Assembly: GCA_963741505.1 (NCBI GenBank)
Contig: CAVUIJ010000008.1
Span: 59,804 to 123,803, forward strand
Source of the DNA: JAKFWF01 sp963741505
GTDB lineage: Bacteria > Pseudomonadota > Alphaproteobacteria > Rhizobiales > Hyphomicrobiaceae
Direction of reading: 5' to 3'
DNA length: 64,000 bases
Position numbers and translations under genes: made by a program. This document shows, piece after piece, positions 56,553 to 64,000 of this stretch (positions are counted from its first letter, which is position 1; the number at the start of each line of letters is the position of its first letter). The notes under the pieces are model-generated. The model saw nothing but the letters and a program-made list of their open reading frames with translations, was not told the DNA's origin and searched no databases.

Positions 56553-57424
56553 TGTTCAACGTCAGCCATCGCAGCAGCTACCAATATGGGGTGCCCGTCG
56601 CCCAGTCGCAGCACGTTGTGCACCTCACGCCAAGACAGCTCGATCGCCAAGACGTCGTCCGCCACAGCCTGCTAATCGATCCGGCGCCGGCCATCCGCAC
56701 GGATATTCAGGACTATTTCGGCAATCCAACTTCGATCCTGGTCATCGAGGACGAGCATCGCGAATTCATCGTGCATGCCCGTAGCATGGTCGATGTTCGC
56801 GCGCCCGCACCAGTCGATCTGGCCGCCAGCGCTGAGTGGGAGACGGTAGTGGCTGCCGCAGTCATGGCGGACGGCGCGCGCGATCTCGCCGTTCTGCAGT
56901 ATGCGCGCGCCTCGCGGCATACCCGCGCCATCCCCGAGGCTTTCGACTATGTCCGGCCGTCATTTCCGGCGGGGCGACCTGTGCTGGAGGGCGCCTGGGA
57001 TCTGACCCGGCGGATTCACTCCGACTTCACATTCGACCCGGCGGCTACTGATATCTCGACGCCGCTCTTGGATGTGCTCAAGGCACGGCGCGGCGTCTGC
57101 CAGGATTTCGCCCATCTATCGCTGGCCTGCTTGCGCGCACTTGGCCTGCCGGCTCGCTACGTTAGCGGCTACATGCTGACCCGGCCGCCCCCCGGAAAGT
57201 CGAAGCTGGTGGGAGCTGATGCCTCGCACGCCTGGCTATCTATTTGGGCGCCAGGCACGGGCTGGCTCGAATTCGATCCAACCAACGGATTGATGCCGAG
57301 CGACGAGCACATCGTCGTCGCCTACGGACGCGATTACGACGACGTCAGTCCGATCAGTGGTGTTCTGCTGGGCGGCAGCGGGCAGACTATGAGTATTGCC
57401 GTCGATGTGACAGAGGCGATCTGA
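56549..57424 (+). CDS. transglutaminase-like domain protein
   Basis: 291 residues: N-terminal beta domain (SHRSSYQYGVPVAQSQHVVH, DYFGNPTSILVIEDEHREF) and a transglutaminase core with Cys in RRGVCQDFAHLSLACLRALG, His in ASHAWLSIWAPG and Asp in FDPTNG. It completes the second ATP-grasp/Alpha-E/transglutaminase set. No signal peptide, so cytoplasmic. ATG overlaps the previous stop (ATGATG). Confidence 0.9.
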   Translation: MMFNVSHRSSYQYGVPVAQSQHVVHLTPRQLDRQDVVRHSLLIDPAPAIRTDIQDYFGNPTSILVIEDEHREFIVHARSMVDVRAPAPVDLAASAEWETVVAAAVMADGARDLAVLQYARASRHTRAIPEAFDYVRPSFPAGRPVLEGAWDLTRRIHSDFTFDPAATDISTPLLDVLKARRGVCQDFAHLSLACLRALGLPARYVSGYMLTRPPPGKSKLVGADASHAWLSIWAPGTGWLEFDPTNGLMPSDEHIVVAYGRDYDDVSPISGVLLGGSGQTMSIAVDVTEAI

Positions 57425-57891
57425 GCCCCGCTGTCGGCTTGCACCGGAGGACTCATGTGCCGCCAAGCCTGTCCAAGGCTACTCAGCTCCGCGACTGTGA
57501 TGCGAACAAACCACGCTCGTGGCCCGTTTGCCATAGCAATGGAAATGTCTGATAGGGTGCAGGTTTTTCGGATGTCGGCGTGGCGGTGTCAGCCTCGGGC
57601 TGGGGCCGACGTCCGAAGAGCGCCCAGGCACGAAATCGCGGGAAATGGGGCACTGCCGGTGCGGCTGGCTCTATGGCGATTTGAGGTTGGCGCCGACGCT
57701 GAGGCGGGCGCGAGAGACCGGCCGCCGGGACCATCGCGGCTTGAAGAGGCGGCAGCAAGTGGTCTGTCGACGACTTCGACGCATGGTCATTGACAGCTCG
57801 ACCGCTTGATGGTGCGGCACGGCGCAAGCGGGTTCGACGCCGGCGACAGGCCAGCAGACACAATCACCAACGGTGCGGTTCAGGAGTGGCA
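57425..57891. other. region between transglutaminase gene and IS91 transposase, nothing recognised
   Basis: About 470 bp without a supported gene. It probably contains the terminal end of the IS91-type element, whose ends lack inverted repeats and could not be placed. Confidence 0.4.
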
Positions 57892-59116
57892 TCATGAGGT
57901 ATCGATCCAGATCACCAGCGGCTTGGGCGCCGGCCTGTATTTTGGTTCGGTGCCGCGCTCGAACGTCTCGATGATGAGCATGCGTCCACCGCAGCAGGGG
58001 CATGGTCGGGCGTGAACGCTCGGTTCATCGGCGCCATTGCATTCCACGTCGGGCTCTTTCTGGGGCGTGGGCAGTGCGAGCAACTGGCGTGCCTTGGCGA
58101 TGTTCTGCGCGCGGTTACCGTTCGCCAACAGCCCGTAATGCCGGATGCGATGAAAGCCCTTCGGCAGCACGTGGCTGAGAAAGCGGCGGATGAACTCGCC
58201 CGTGGCCAGCGTCATGACCTTGAAGCGGCCCTCGCCCTCGATCGCGGTAGTCCTTGTATTTGAACGCGACCGTGTTGGCGTCGGCGGCAACCAGGCGGCG
58301 GTTCGAGATGGCGATGCGGTGCGTGTAGCGCGACAGATAAGCGAGCACGGCTTCCGGCCCGCCGAACGGCTTTTTGGCGTAGACGACCCATTCGCAGCGA
58401 TTCAGCGGCGCAAGGAATGCTGCGAACGCAGCCAGCATCGGCAAGACCGCCGATGCGCGCCGAAGAAGACGAGCTTGCCGGCGGCATGGGCGGCCATCAG
58501 CATCTCGATGACGAGGCGGCGGAACAGGCGCGAGAGCACGCGTACGGGCAGAAAGAAGTTCGGACGGCAGGCGATCCACTTCGATCCGTCGGCCGATAAT
58601 CCACCGCCGGGCACGATCATGTGCACGTGCGGATGATGCGTCATCGCCGAACCCCAGGTGTGCAGCACGGACGTGATGCCGACGCGCGCACCGAGGCGCC
58701 TGCTTGTCGGCGGCGATCGTCAGCGTCGCTTCGGCCGACGCCTTGAACAGGATGTCGTAGATGACGGCCTTGTTGGTGTAGGCGAGGTCGGCGATCGGCG
58801 CCGGCAACGTGTAGACGACGTGGAAGTAAGGCACGGGCAGCAACTCGGCTTCCCGGTCTGCGAGCCACTCGCGCGCGGCCGCCCCTTGGCACTTGGGGCA
58901 ATGGCGATTGCGGCAACTATTGTAGCTGATGACGGTGTGGCCGCACGCGCCGTTCTCGCAACGCGCAACATGGCCGCCGAGCGCGGCTGTCCGGCAGCGC
59001 TCGATGGCACTCATCACCTTCATCTGTGCAAGGCTGACATGGCCGCGATTGGCATCACGCCACGCGCGGCCATGATCGCGGAAGATATCCGCGATCTCCA
59101 AGCCTGGACGCGACAC
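57892..59116 (-). pseudogene. IS91-family transposase, frameshifted
   Basis: N-terminal zinc-binding domain (AALGGHVARCENGACGHTVI, CRNRHCPKCQGAAAREWLAD), then after a +1 shift near 58695 the HUH motif HPHVHMIVPGGG, after another near 58450 LNRCEWVVYAKKPFGGPEAV and LAYLSRYTHRIAISNRRL. After a third near 58250 EGRFKVMTLATGEFIRRFL and the C-terminal zinc-binding CPCCGGRM. IS91 enzymes move DNA by rolling-circle transposition. All three breaks are single-base insertions, so the gene may be intact. Confidence 0.85.
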
Positions 59117-60079
59117 AGTCGGCCGTTATGCGGGCGGTCGCACCGTTCGACTTGCCGTTGCGGCGCTTCGCTTTCTTGGCTCTCTTGTCGGCTTGCCGGC
59201 GCGGCATCGACAGCTGATCGAGCGGGCTCTCGACGGCCGTGATCAGGCCGGTTGCGACACGCGTATAGCGCGCCGTCGTCTCCAACTTCTCGTGTCCGAG
59301 CAACGCCTGGATCGTTCTGATATCGACACCGCGATCGTAAAGATGCGTCGCGAAGCTGTGCCGCAGCGTGTGCAGCGTAAGCTTCTTCTTGAGGCCCGGC
59401 CGCCTCAACAGTCTCGTGGAACAGGCGGGTGACCTGCCGCTGCGTCAGATGCAGGCCCTTGCGCCGGCCTGGAAACAGCCAGCGCTCGCCCGGCTCAACG
59501 CCGAGATCGTACTTGTTGGTGCGCACCTTCCACCACTCTTTGAGCAGATCGTGCGTCTCGGGCGACAGCATCACATGGCGATCCTTCTTGCCCTTCGACT
59601 GCTCGACGCGAATGATGCCGAGGGCTGCGTCGATGTGCTTGACCTTCAGCTTGACCACCTCGCTGACGCGCAAGCCGGCGCCATAGCCAATGCTGAGCAG
59701 CACGCGCGGCTGCGTTGCAGCCATCATCAAAAGCCGCTTGGCTTCGTCGGCACTCAGGATCTGCGGGATCCTGGTCGGCTCTTTGATGTGAAAGATCTCG
59801 GCCGCGAGATCGTGCCGGCGCATCGTCACCGTCAGCAGAAAGCGCACGCCGGTCATGGTGCGGTTGCGGTTCTGGATCGTGAGGCCGCTCTCGATCAGAT
59901 GCAGCTGGAACAGGCGCACATCGTCGGCAGTGGCCGTCTCGGGCGATCGCTTCAGATACGCCGCAAACCGCTTGCAGGCGCGCACATGGCCCTTCTGCGT
60001 CTGCGGAACGAGGCCGCGCGCAACCATGTCGTCGATCATGCGCTGGCGCAGCGGGGAAATGATTGGTAGGGTTCGTCAT
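59055..60079 (-). pseudogene. tyrosine recombinase/integrase accompanying IS91, frameshifted
   Basis: Starts at ATG 60079 (MTNPT), where an extra A breaks the frame before IISPLRQRMIDDMVARGL. The core-binding domain follows, the first catalytic arginine in GYGAGLRVSEVVKLKV, and a second +1 shift near 59400 precedes LHTLRHSFATHLYDRG, LLGHEKLETTARYTRV (box II His-Arg, His and catalytic Tyr). This integrase is a standard companion of IS91-type elements in Rhizobiales. Its 3' end overlaps the transposase start by about 60 bp. Confidence 0.85.
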
Positions 60080-60297
60080 GGGGAGTTCTGCCTTGAGTGA
60101 GGTTGCGAAGACCTCGATCCTCAAGACGGGGCTCCCCACCCCGATACAGCTGCTCTCTCAACTGGTTACCGGCCCCGCAGCAGGGCGCTATCGCGGTAGC
60201 GATTTAGTGCTTGGGCCAGATTCAGACGTTGAGTGGTGTGAGGCGGTCCACTAGGCTCGTGAGTAAGAATTCGCTGTTATTCGAGGTCGAACAAACA

Positions 60298-60567
60298 ATG
60301 AGCAATCCACCTTTCAGCGCCACGATTGCAGAGGTGTTCCAGGTCACCGGGCGTGGTTGTGCCATCGTGCTAGAGGACAGCTTCCAGGGAACCGTTGCAA
60401 CCGGTCAAGTCTTGAAGATCGCGGGAGATTTCGTGAAAGTAATAGCGGTCGAAATGTTAGATCAGGTTTCAGAAGGAAAAGCTTGGGTCACAATCTTGAT
60501 AGACGATCGCTACACCGAGCTGGCCAAGAGCCAATTAGGGCATCAGATCTACGGGCATGCGCCGTAA
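60298..60567 (+). CDS. small EF-Tu domain-2-like beta-barrel protein
   Basis: 89 residues from ATG 60298: FSATIAEVFQVTGRGCAIVL, then GTVATGQVLKI and a C-terminal helix. The pattern F.xTI.eVFxitGRGxVv resembles the second domain of translation GTPases but stands alone. No partner is evident. It lies between the IS91 element and the antitoxin gene. Function unknown. Confidence 0.6.
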   Translation: MSNPPFSATIAEVFQVTGRGCAIVLEDSFQGTVATGQVLKIAGDFVKVIAVEMLDQVSEGKAWVTILIDDRYTELAKSQLGHQIYGHAP

Positions 60568-60647
60568 TGTGCTGCGCGGAAGCTCCATTTTTTCAGTCCG
60601 ACGAATTCCGCAACGGGTCAAAAAGCCGACCAAACTCCTCCCCCTAT

Positions 60648-60704
60648 TCCCCCCAGCACCTTCCTTGCGATTACCACCCGCATGATCTCGTTGGTGCCTT
60701 GGAG
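60648..60704 (-). repeat. duplicated 3' end of acyl-CoA dehydrogenase gene (copy B)
   Basis: Bases 60648-60704 match 61081-61137 at 53 of 57 positions. On the minus strand both encode QGTNEIMRVVIARKVLGG-type sequence, the C-terminus of the dehydrogenase; three of the differences are synonymous third-position changes. The copies are in direct orientation on either side of the antitoxin gene. Confidence 0.75.
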
Positions 60705-60720
60705 TTGCCCGCGCGAAAGA

Positions 60721-61053
60721 TCATGCCGCGCGCACGCGCCGCTTTCGTGAAGCCGGCGCTTTCGGTGCTGGCAGCGGGGTGGTTGAAAGTCGAAGCCCTA
60801 GCGTCCGCATCACCTTCACAACAGTCGCCAGTTCCGGATGTCCATCCGGGCTCAATGCCTTGTAGAGGCTCTCGCGGCCGAGACCCGACTCTCTTGCAAC
60901 CTGGGTCATGCCATGCGCCTTGGCCACGACGCCGAGCGCATCGGAAATGAATGCAGGATCTCCACTCTCGAACGCCTCTTCCAGATAGATCGCGACCGCC
61001 GCCGGACTGTCGAGGTATTTGGCGGGATCGAAAGGTATCGTTCTAAGTGTCAT
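60721..61053 (-). CDS. HigA2-type addiction-module antidote protein (orphan)
   Basis: 110 residues: FDPAKYLDSPAAVAIYLEEA, then an HTH with AHGMTQVARESGLGRESLYK and ALSPDGHPELATVVKVMRTL, the signature of the HI1420-like antidote family. A basic tail (RKRRVRAA) follows. The cognate RelE-like toxin normally lies directly upstream; here that place is taken by the dehydrogenase gene, whose stop is 15 bp away, so it is an orphan as read. RBS GCGGAG overlaps the spacer. Confidence 0.85.
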   Translation of the reverse strand: MTLRTIPFDPAKYLDSPAAVAIYLEEAFESGDPAFISDALGVVAKAHGMTQVARESGLGRESLYKALSPDGHPELATVVKVMRTLGLRLSTTPLPAPKAPASRKRRVRAA

Positions 61054-61068
61054 GGTTGCTCCGCTTCC

Positions 61069-62219
61069 CTACCCCCGATTTCCCCCCAGCACCTTCCTTG
61101 CGATCACGACGCGCATGATCTCGTTGGTGCCTTCGAGGATCTGGTGGACGCGCAGGTCGCGGACCAGTTTCTCCAGGCCGTAGTCCTTCAGATAGCCGTA
61201 GCCGCCGTGGATCTGCAGCGCCTCGTTGACGATCTCGAAGCCGAGGTCGGTGGCGTAGCGCTTGGCCATCGCCGAATACATCGAGGCCTGCGGATCGGCG
61301 CGGTCGAGCGCGTCGGCGGCGCGATAGATCATCAGGCGGGCGGCCTCGAGGTTGGTCGCCATGTCGGCGATCTTGAACTGCAGCGCCTGGAACTGGCTCA
61401 AGTCCTGGCCGAACGCCTTGCGCTCGAACATGTAGGCGCGCGCCTTGTCGAGCGCGCTCGCCGACGGCCCGAGCGAACAGGCGCCGATATTGACCCGGCC
61501 ACCGTCGAGGCCCGACATCGCGAACTTGAAGCCGCGGCCTTCCTCGCCGACGAGGTTCGCGACCGGCACCCGGCAGTTCTCGAAGATCACCTGCCCTGCG
61601 TCGGCTGCGCGTTCCAGCCCATCTTGCGCTCGACGACGCCGAACGACAGGCCGGGCGTGCCCTTGTGCACCACGAACGCCGATACGCCGTTGGCGCCTTC
61701 GCCGCCCGAGCGCGCGAACACGAAATAGAAATCGGCGACGCCGGCGCCGGAGATGAACTGCTTGGTGCCGTTGAGGACATAGTGGTCGCCGACCCGCTCG
61801 GCCTTGGTCTTCATGGCGGCGGCGTCGGAACCGGCACCCGGCTCGGTCAGGCAGTAGCTCGACAGCCACTCCATCGAATTGAGCTTCGGCATCCACTCGG
61901 CGATCTGGCCGGCCGAGCCGTACTGGCCGAGCATCCACGCCACCATGTTGTGGATCGAGATGTAGGCCGCGATCGCCGGGCAGCCGTAGGACAAGGCCTC
62001 GAAGATCAGCGCGCCATCCATGCGCTTCAAGCCGGAGCCGCCCTTGGCTTCCGGCACGTAGATCGTCGCCATGCCGAGCGCCGCCGTCTCGCGGATCACA
62101 TCGACCGGGAAGTGGCTCTTCTCGTCCCACTCGGATGCGAACGGCGCGATGCGCTCCTTGGCGAAGGCAAGCGCCGTTTCCTGGATCGCCTGCTGGTCTT
62201 CGGAAAGCTGGAAGTTCAT
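61069..62219 (-). pseudogene. acyl-CoA dehydrogenase (isobutyryl-CoA dehydrogenase-like), frameshifted
   Basis: N-terminal half from ATG 62219: QLSEDQQAIQETALAFAKER, YCLTEPGAGSDAAAMKTKA (FAD/substrate loop) and KMGWNAQPT. Near 61590 extra bases cause a shift; the rest continues QVIFENCRVPVANLVGEEGR, LQFKIADMATNLEAARLMIY, LQIHGGYGYLKDYGLEKLVRD-type block and EGTNEIMR with the catalytic glutamate region. It oxidises short-chain, probably branched, acyl-CoA in valine catabolism; exact substrate uncertain. About 380 residues when repaired. Confidence 0.85.
61081..61137 (-). repeat. 3' end of acyl-CoA dehydrogenase gene (copy A, within the gene)
   Basis: Partner of the repeat at 60648-60704, 376 bp downstream on the minus strand sense. 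This copy belongs to the full-length dehydrogenase. Confidence 0.75.
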
Positions 62220-62235
62220 CTGCGCTTCGCTCCGC

Positions 62236-63101
62236 TCACGGCTTCTTGTCGCAGGGAGGCGTATCGAGGAACACCAGATCCTTCAAGGCGCCGCGAATGG
62301 AAAAATCGCCGTAGTCGATGAACAGCCGCTGGCTGACGCCGTTCTCGAAGAACAGGAACGCCAACTCGTAGGACGGCGCGGCGTCGGATTTGTCCGCCTT
62401 CTTGTCGAAGTAGCTGAGCGACACCGGCCACGCGGCCAGCGTATCGAGCTTTTCGGCATTCTTGACGTCGGGCGCTTTCGGGCTCTTGCCCGGCGCCTGC
62501 CGGCCACCGATGACGGCGGTGGTGGCGTAGACCTTCTCGCCCTTTTCGGAGCCGTCGTAGAGATCGGCCGCGAAGATCGATTTGCCGGCCCTGGCCGCCG
62601 CCAGCATCGCGATCGAATGCTGCACCGGGAACAGCGCGCTCGCCGGCACGTCGATCGCTCTGCTTTTTCGGCTTGGTGATCACTCACCTTGGTTGGCGCC
62701 TCGCCCGCCTCGCGCTTGGCGTCGCCGGCGACCTGCTTCGGAGAGTTGGTCGTCGCGATACTGGCTCGACGAAAACTTGAAGTTGCGGGTGCCGACATCC
62801 TCGACGGTCGAAGACCTGCAGGTCGTTGATCGAGGCCTCGCCCTCCTGGCTCGGTCATGCGGGTGACGAAGCGCATGGTCTGGGTGTAGCCCTCGCAGAC
62901 GCTGCCGGTCAGTTCGTACACCATGCGGCCGGTCAGATCCGACACGCCGCCGCCGGCCTTGGCCTTGTCGAGCGTGATCTCGTACACCGCCCGGTGGGCC
63001 GCGAGGCCGACCGGCTCGGCCGCCGTCGCGGCCGCAGCGAAGGCCGGGCACAGAACCGACGCAAGCCCCGCGAAGGCCGCATATCTCAAAGCTGGCGCCA
63101 T
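62236..63101 (-). pseudogene. EipB-family (DUF1849) cell-envelope protein, frameshifted
   Basis: From ATG 63101 (AAGGA upstream): signal peptide (GLASVLCPAFAAAATA), then LAAHRAVYEITLDKA, GRMVYELTGSVCEGYTQTMR, the EipB start with its conserved cysteine. The middle is scrambled by several shifts between 62850 and 62650. The C-terminal part reads LFPVQHSIAMLAAARAG, AADLYDGSEKGEKVY and DYGDFSIRGALKDLVFLDTP. EipB proteins are periplasmic beta-spiral proteins needed for envelope integrity in Brucella and relatives. Located 16 bp upstream of the dehydrogenase start. Confidence 0.8.
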
Positions 63102-63269
63102 CCGTCGATGTCCTTCGCTAATGCCGTGAACTTCAAGTCAGGTGAGAGGTTAGAGCGGCAGGGCGCGCTTGCAAAGGCCGCCGCTCAACCGTCCGCGACA
63201 CAAAATCCGCACGCTATGTGTGCATCAAACGTGGCTGAATCTAGCCTCGGTTGGTCCATAATTGCGGCC

Positions 63270-64000
63270 ATGATCGACAGAACCACATTCTTCCGCCCCA
63301 TCGCCCATCGCGGCCTGCACGATGCGCCCAAGGGCATCATCGAGAACACCGCGCCGGCGTTCGAGGCGGCGATCGCGCACGGCTACGGCATCGAATGCGA
63401 CCTGCAGCCGCTCACCGACGGCACGCCGATGGTGTTCCACGATTTCACCGCTCGACCGGTTGATCGACGCCAAGGGACCGATCAACGCCCTTGGACGCGC
63501 GGATGTGAAGAAGCTGCGCTATCGGGGCCAAGACACGCGCATCATTTCGTTCGCCGACTTTCTCGAATCTGGTCGGCGGCCGGGTGCCGCTGCTGGTCGA
63601 GATCAAGAGCGACTGGCTGCCGGCTCGGCCGGATTCCTCAAGGCGATCGCCGGGCTGGTGCAGGACTACAAGGGCCCGCTCGGCGCTGATGTCGTTCGAT
63701 CCCGTCGTCATGGCGCGGATGCGCGAACTGGCGCCGAAGGTGCCGCGCGGCATCGTATCCGGCATCTACAAGGGTGAGGGCTGGTGGCTCGACACCTTGA
63801 GCGCCGAGCGCGCCTATCGCCTCACGCACCTGCTCGAATGCGGTCCGGTGCAACCGAGCTTCATCAGCTATCATGTCAAGGCATTGCCGACGCCGGTGAC
63901 GCGCTTCCTGCGCGAGGGCCTCGAGATGCCGCTGTTCTGCTGGACGGTAAAAACCGTAGCCGACCGTAAGGCTGCCGCCGAGTGGGCCGACGCCCCGACG
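63270..64000 (+). pseudogene. glycerophosphodiester phosphodiesterase, frameshifted and cut by window edge
   Basis: From ATG 63270: RPIAHRGLHDAPKGIIENTA and GYGIECDLQPLTDGTPMVFH with the catalytic HRG, E-D and HD residues of GDPD enzymes. Shifts near 63455, 63570 and 63690 move the frame; further pieces read GPINALGRADVKKLRYRG, MSFDPVVMARMRELAPKVPR and SFISYHVKALPTPVTRFLRE. The gene runs past the right edge. It hydrolyses glycerophosphodiesters to glycerol-3-phosphate and an alcohol. Confidence 0.82.

Noticed and set aside
1..64000. CRISPR arrays, rRNA and tRNA genes
   Set aside because: No regularly spaced direct repeats, rRNA-like stretches or credible tRNA cloverleaf were seen on reading both strands.

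Overview
The window reads as one GC-rich alphaproteobacterial contig, most likely from Hyphomicrobiales (Bradyrhizobium/Rhodoplanes-like). The grounds are the liv-type ABC operon with a LysR regulator, the DUF5681/terminase and IS91-plus-integrase mobile genes, an EipB-family envelope protein, and the ATP-grasp/Alpha-E/transglutaminase cluster. The organism is inferred from gene content only.

1-24.3 kb is a multiheme-cytochrome locus with 36 CXXCH motifs. On the plus strand: two triheme c7-type cytochromes (the first cut by the window edge), a pentaheme cytochrome, an NHL-propeller lipoprotein, a tetraheme cytochrome, a periplasmic parvulin, a broken ccmH, ccmI and a large outer-membrane beta-barrel. 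On the minus strand (24.3 to 11.6 kb): two more triheme cytochromes, two paralogous helical secreted proteins, a second NHL lipoprotein, an 11-heme cytochrome whose first four hemes resemble the tetraheme protein, ResB, CcsA, a TPR-thioredoxin, a monoheme cytochrome, two Reg_prop propellers and a Sel1 protein. A further triheme gene is on the minus strand at 2.5-3.2 kb. Together they look like an extracellular electron-transfer system (porin, periplasmic c7 carriers, cell-surface or filament-type cytochromes, propellers) that carries its own cytochrome-maturation genes. The N-terminal half of an IS1595 transposase lies at 10.8-11.1 kb and a C-terminal half, in opposite orientation, at 24.4-24.6 kb. 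This suggests the minus-strand half was inverted relative to the plus-strand half.

24.3-28 kb is a degraded mobile region: IS1595 and serine-recombinase fragments, DUF5681, a truncated terminase, a truncated ParB-methylase and a GDCCVxC protein. 28-34.4 kb is a branched-chain-type ABC transporter operon (livKHMGF) ending in a shikimate/quinate dehydrogenase, with a LysR gene fused abruptly to the leaderless livK. 34.8-41.6 kb holds a FolM-like reductase, an EamA exporter, a hybrid histidine kinase, a SUOX-fold protein, and a QueD-like and FolE pair. 42-47.1 kb holds a response regulator, an IS110 remnant, a TrpX-type binding protein, a persulfide dioxygenase-rhodanese fusion and an ISAzo13 element. 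47.8-57.4 kb is a double set of circularly permuted ATP-grasp, Alpha-E and transglutaminase genes. 57.9-60.1 kb is an IS91/integrase element. 60.3-64 kb holds a small EF-Tu-domain-like protein, an orphan HigA antitoxin between two copies of an acyl-CoA dehydrogenase 3' end, the dehydrogenase, EipB and a glycerophosphodiester phosphodiesterase cut by the window edge.

Many otherwise well-conserved genes carry single-base frameshifts, and nearly all that could be reconstructed are net +1 insertions. This looks more like base-calling or assembly error than decay, so most frameshifted genes marked below may be intact in the organism. The IS630, IS1595 and IS110 pieces are genuinely degenerate.
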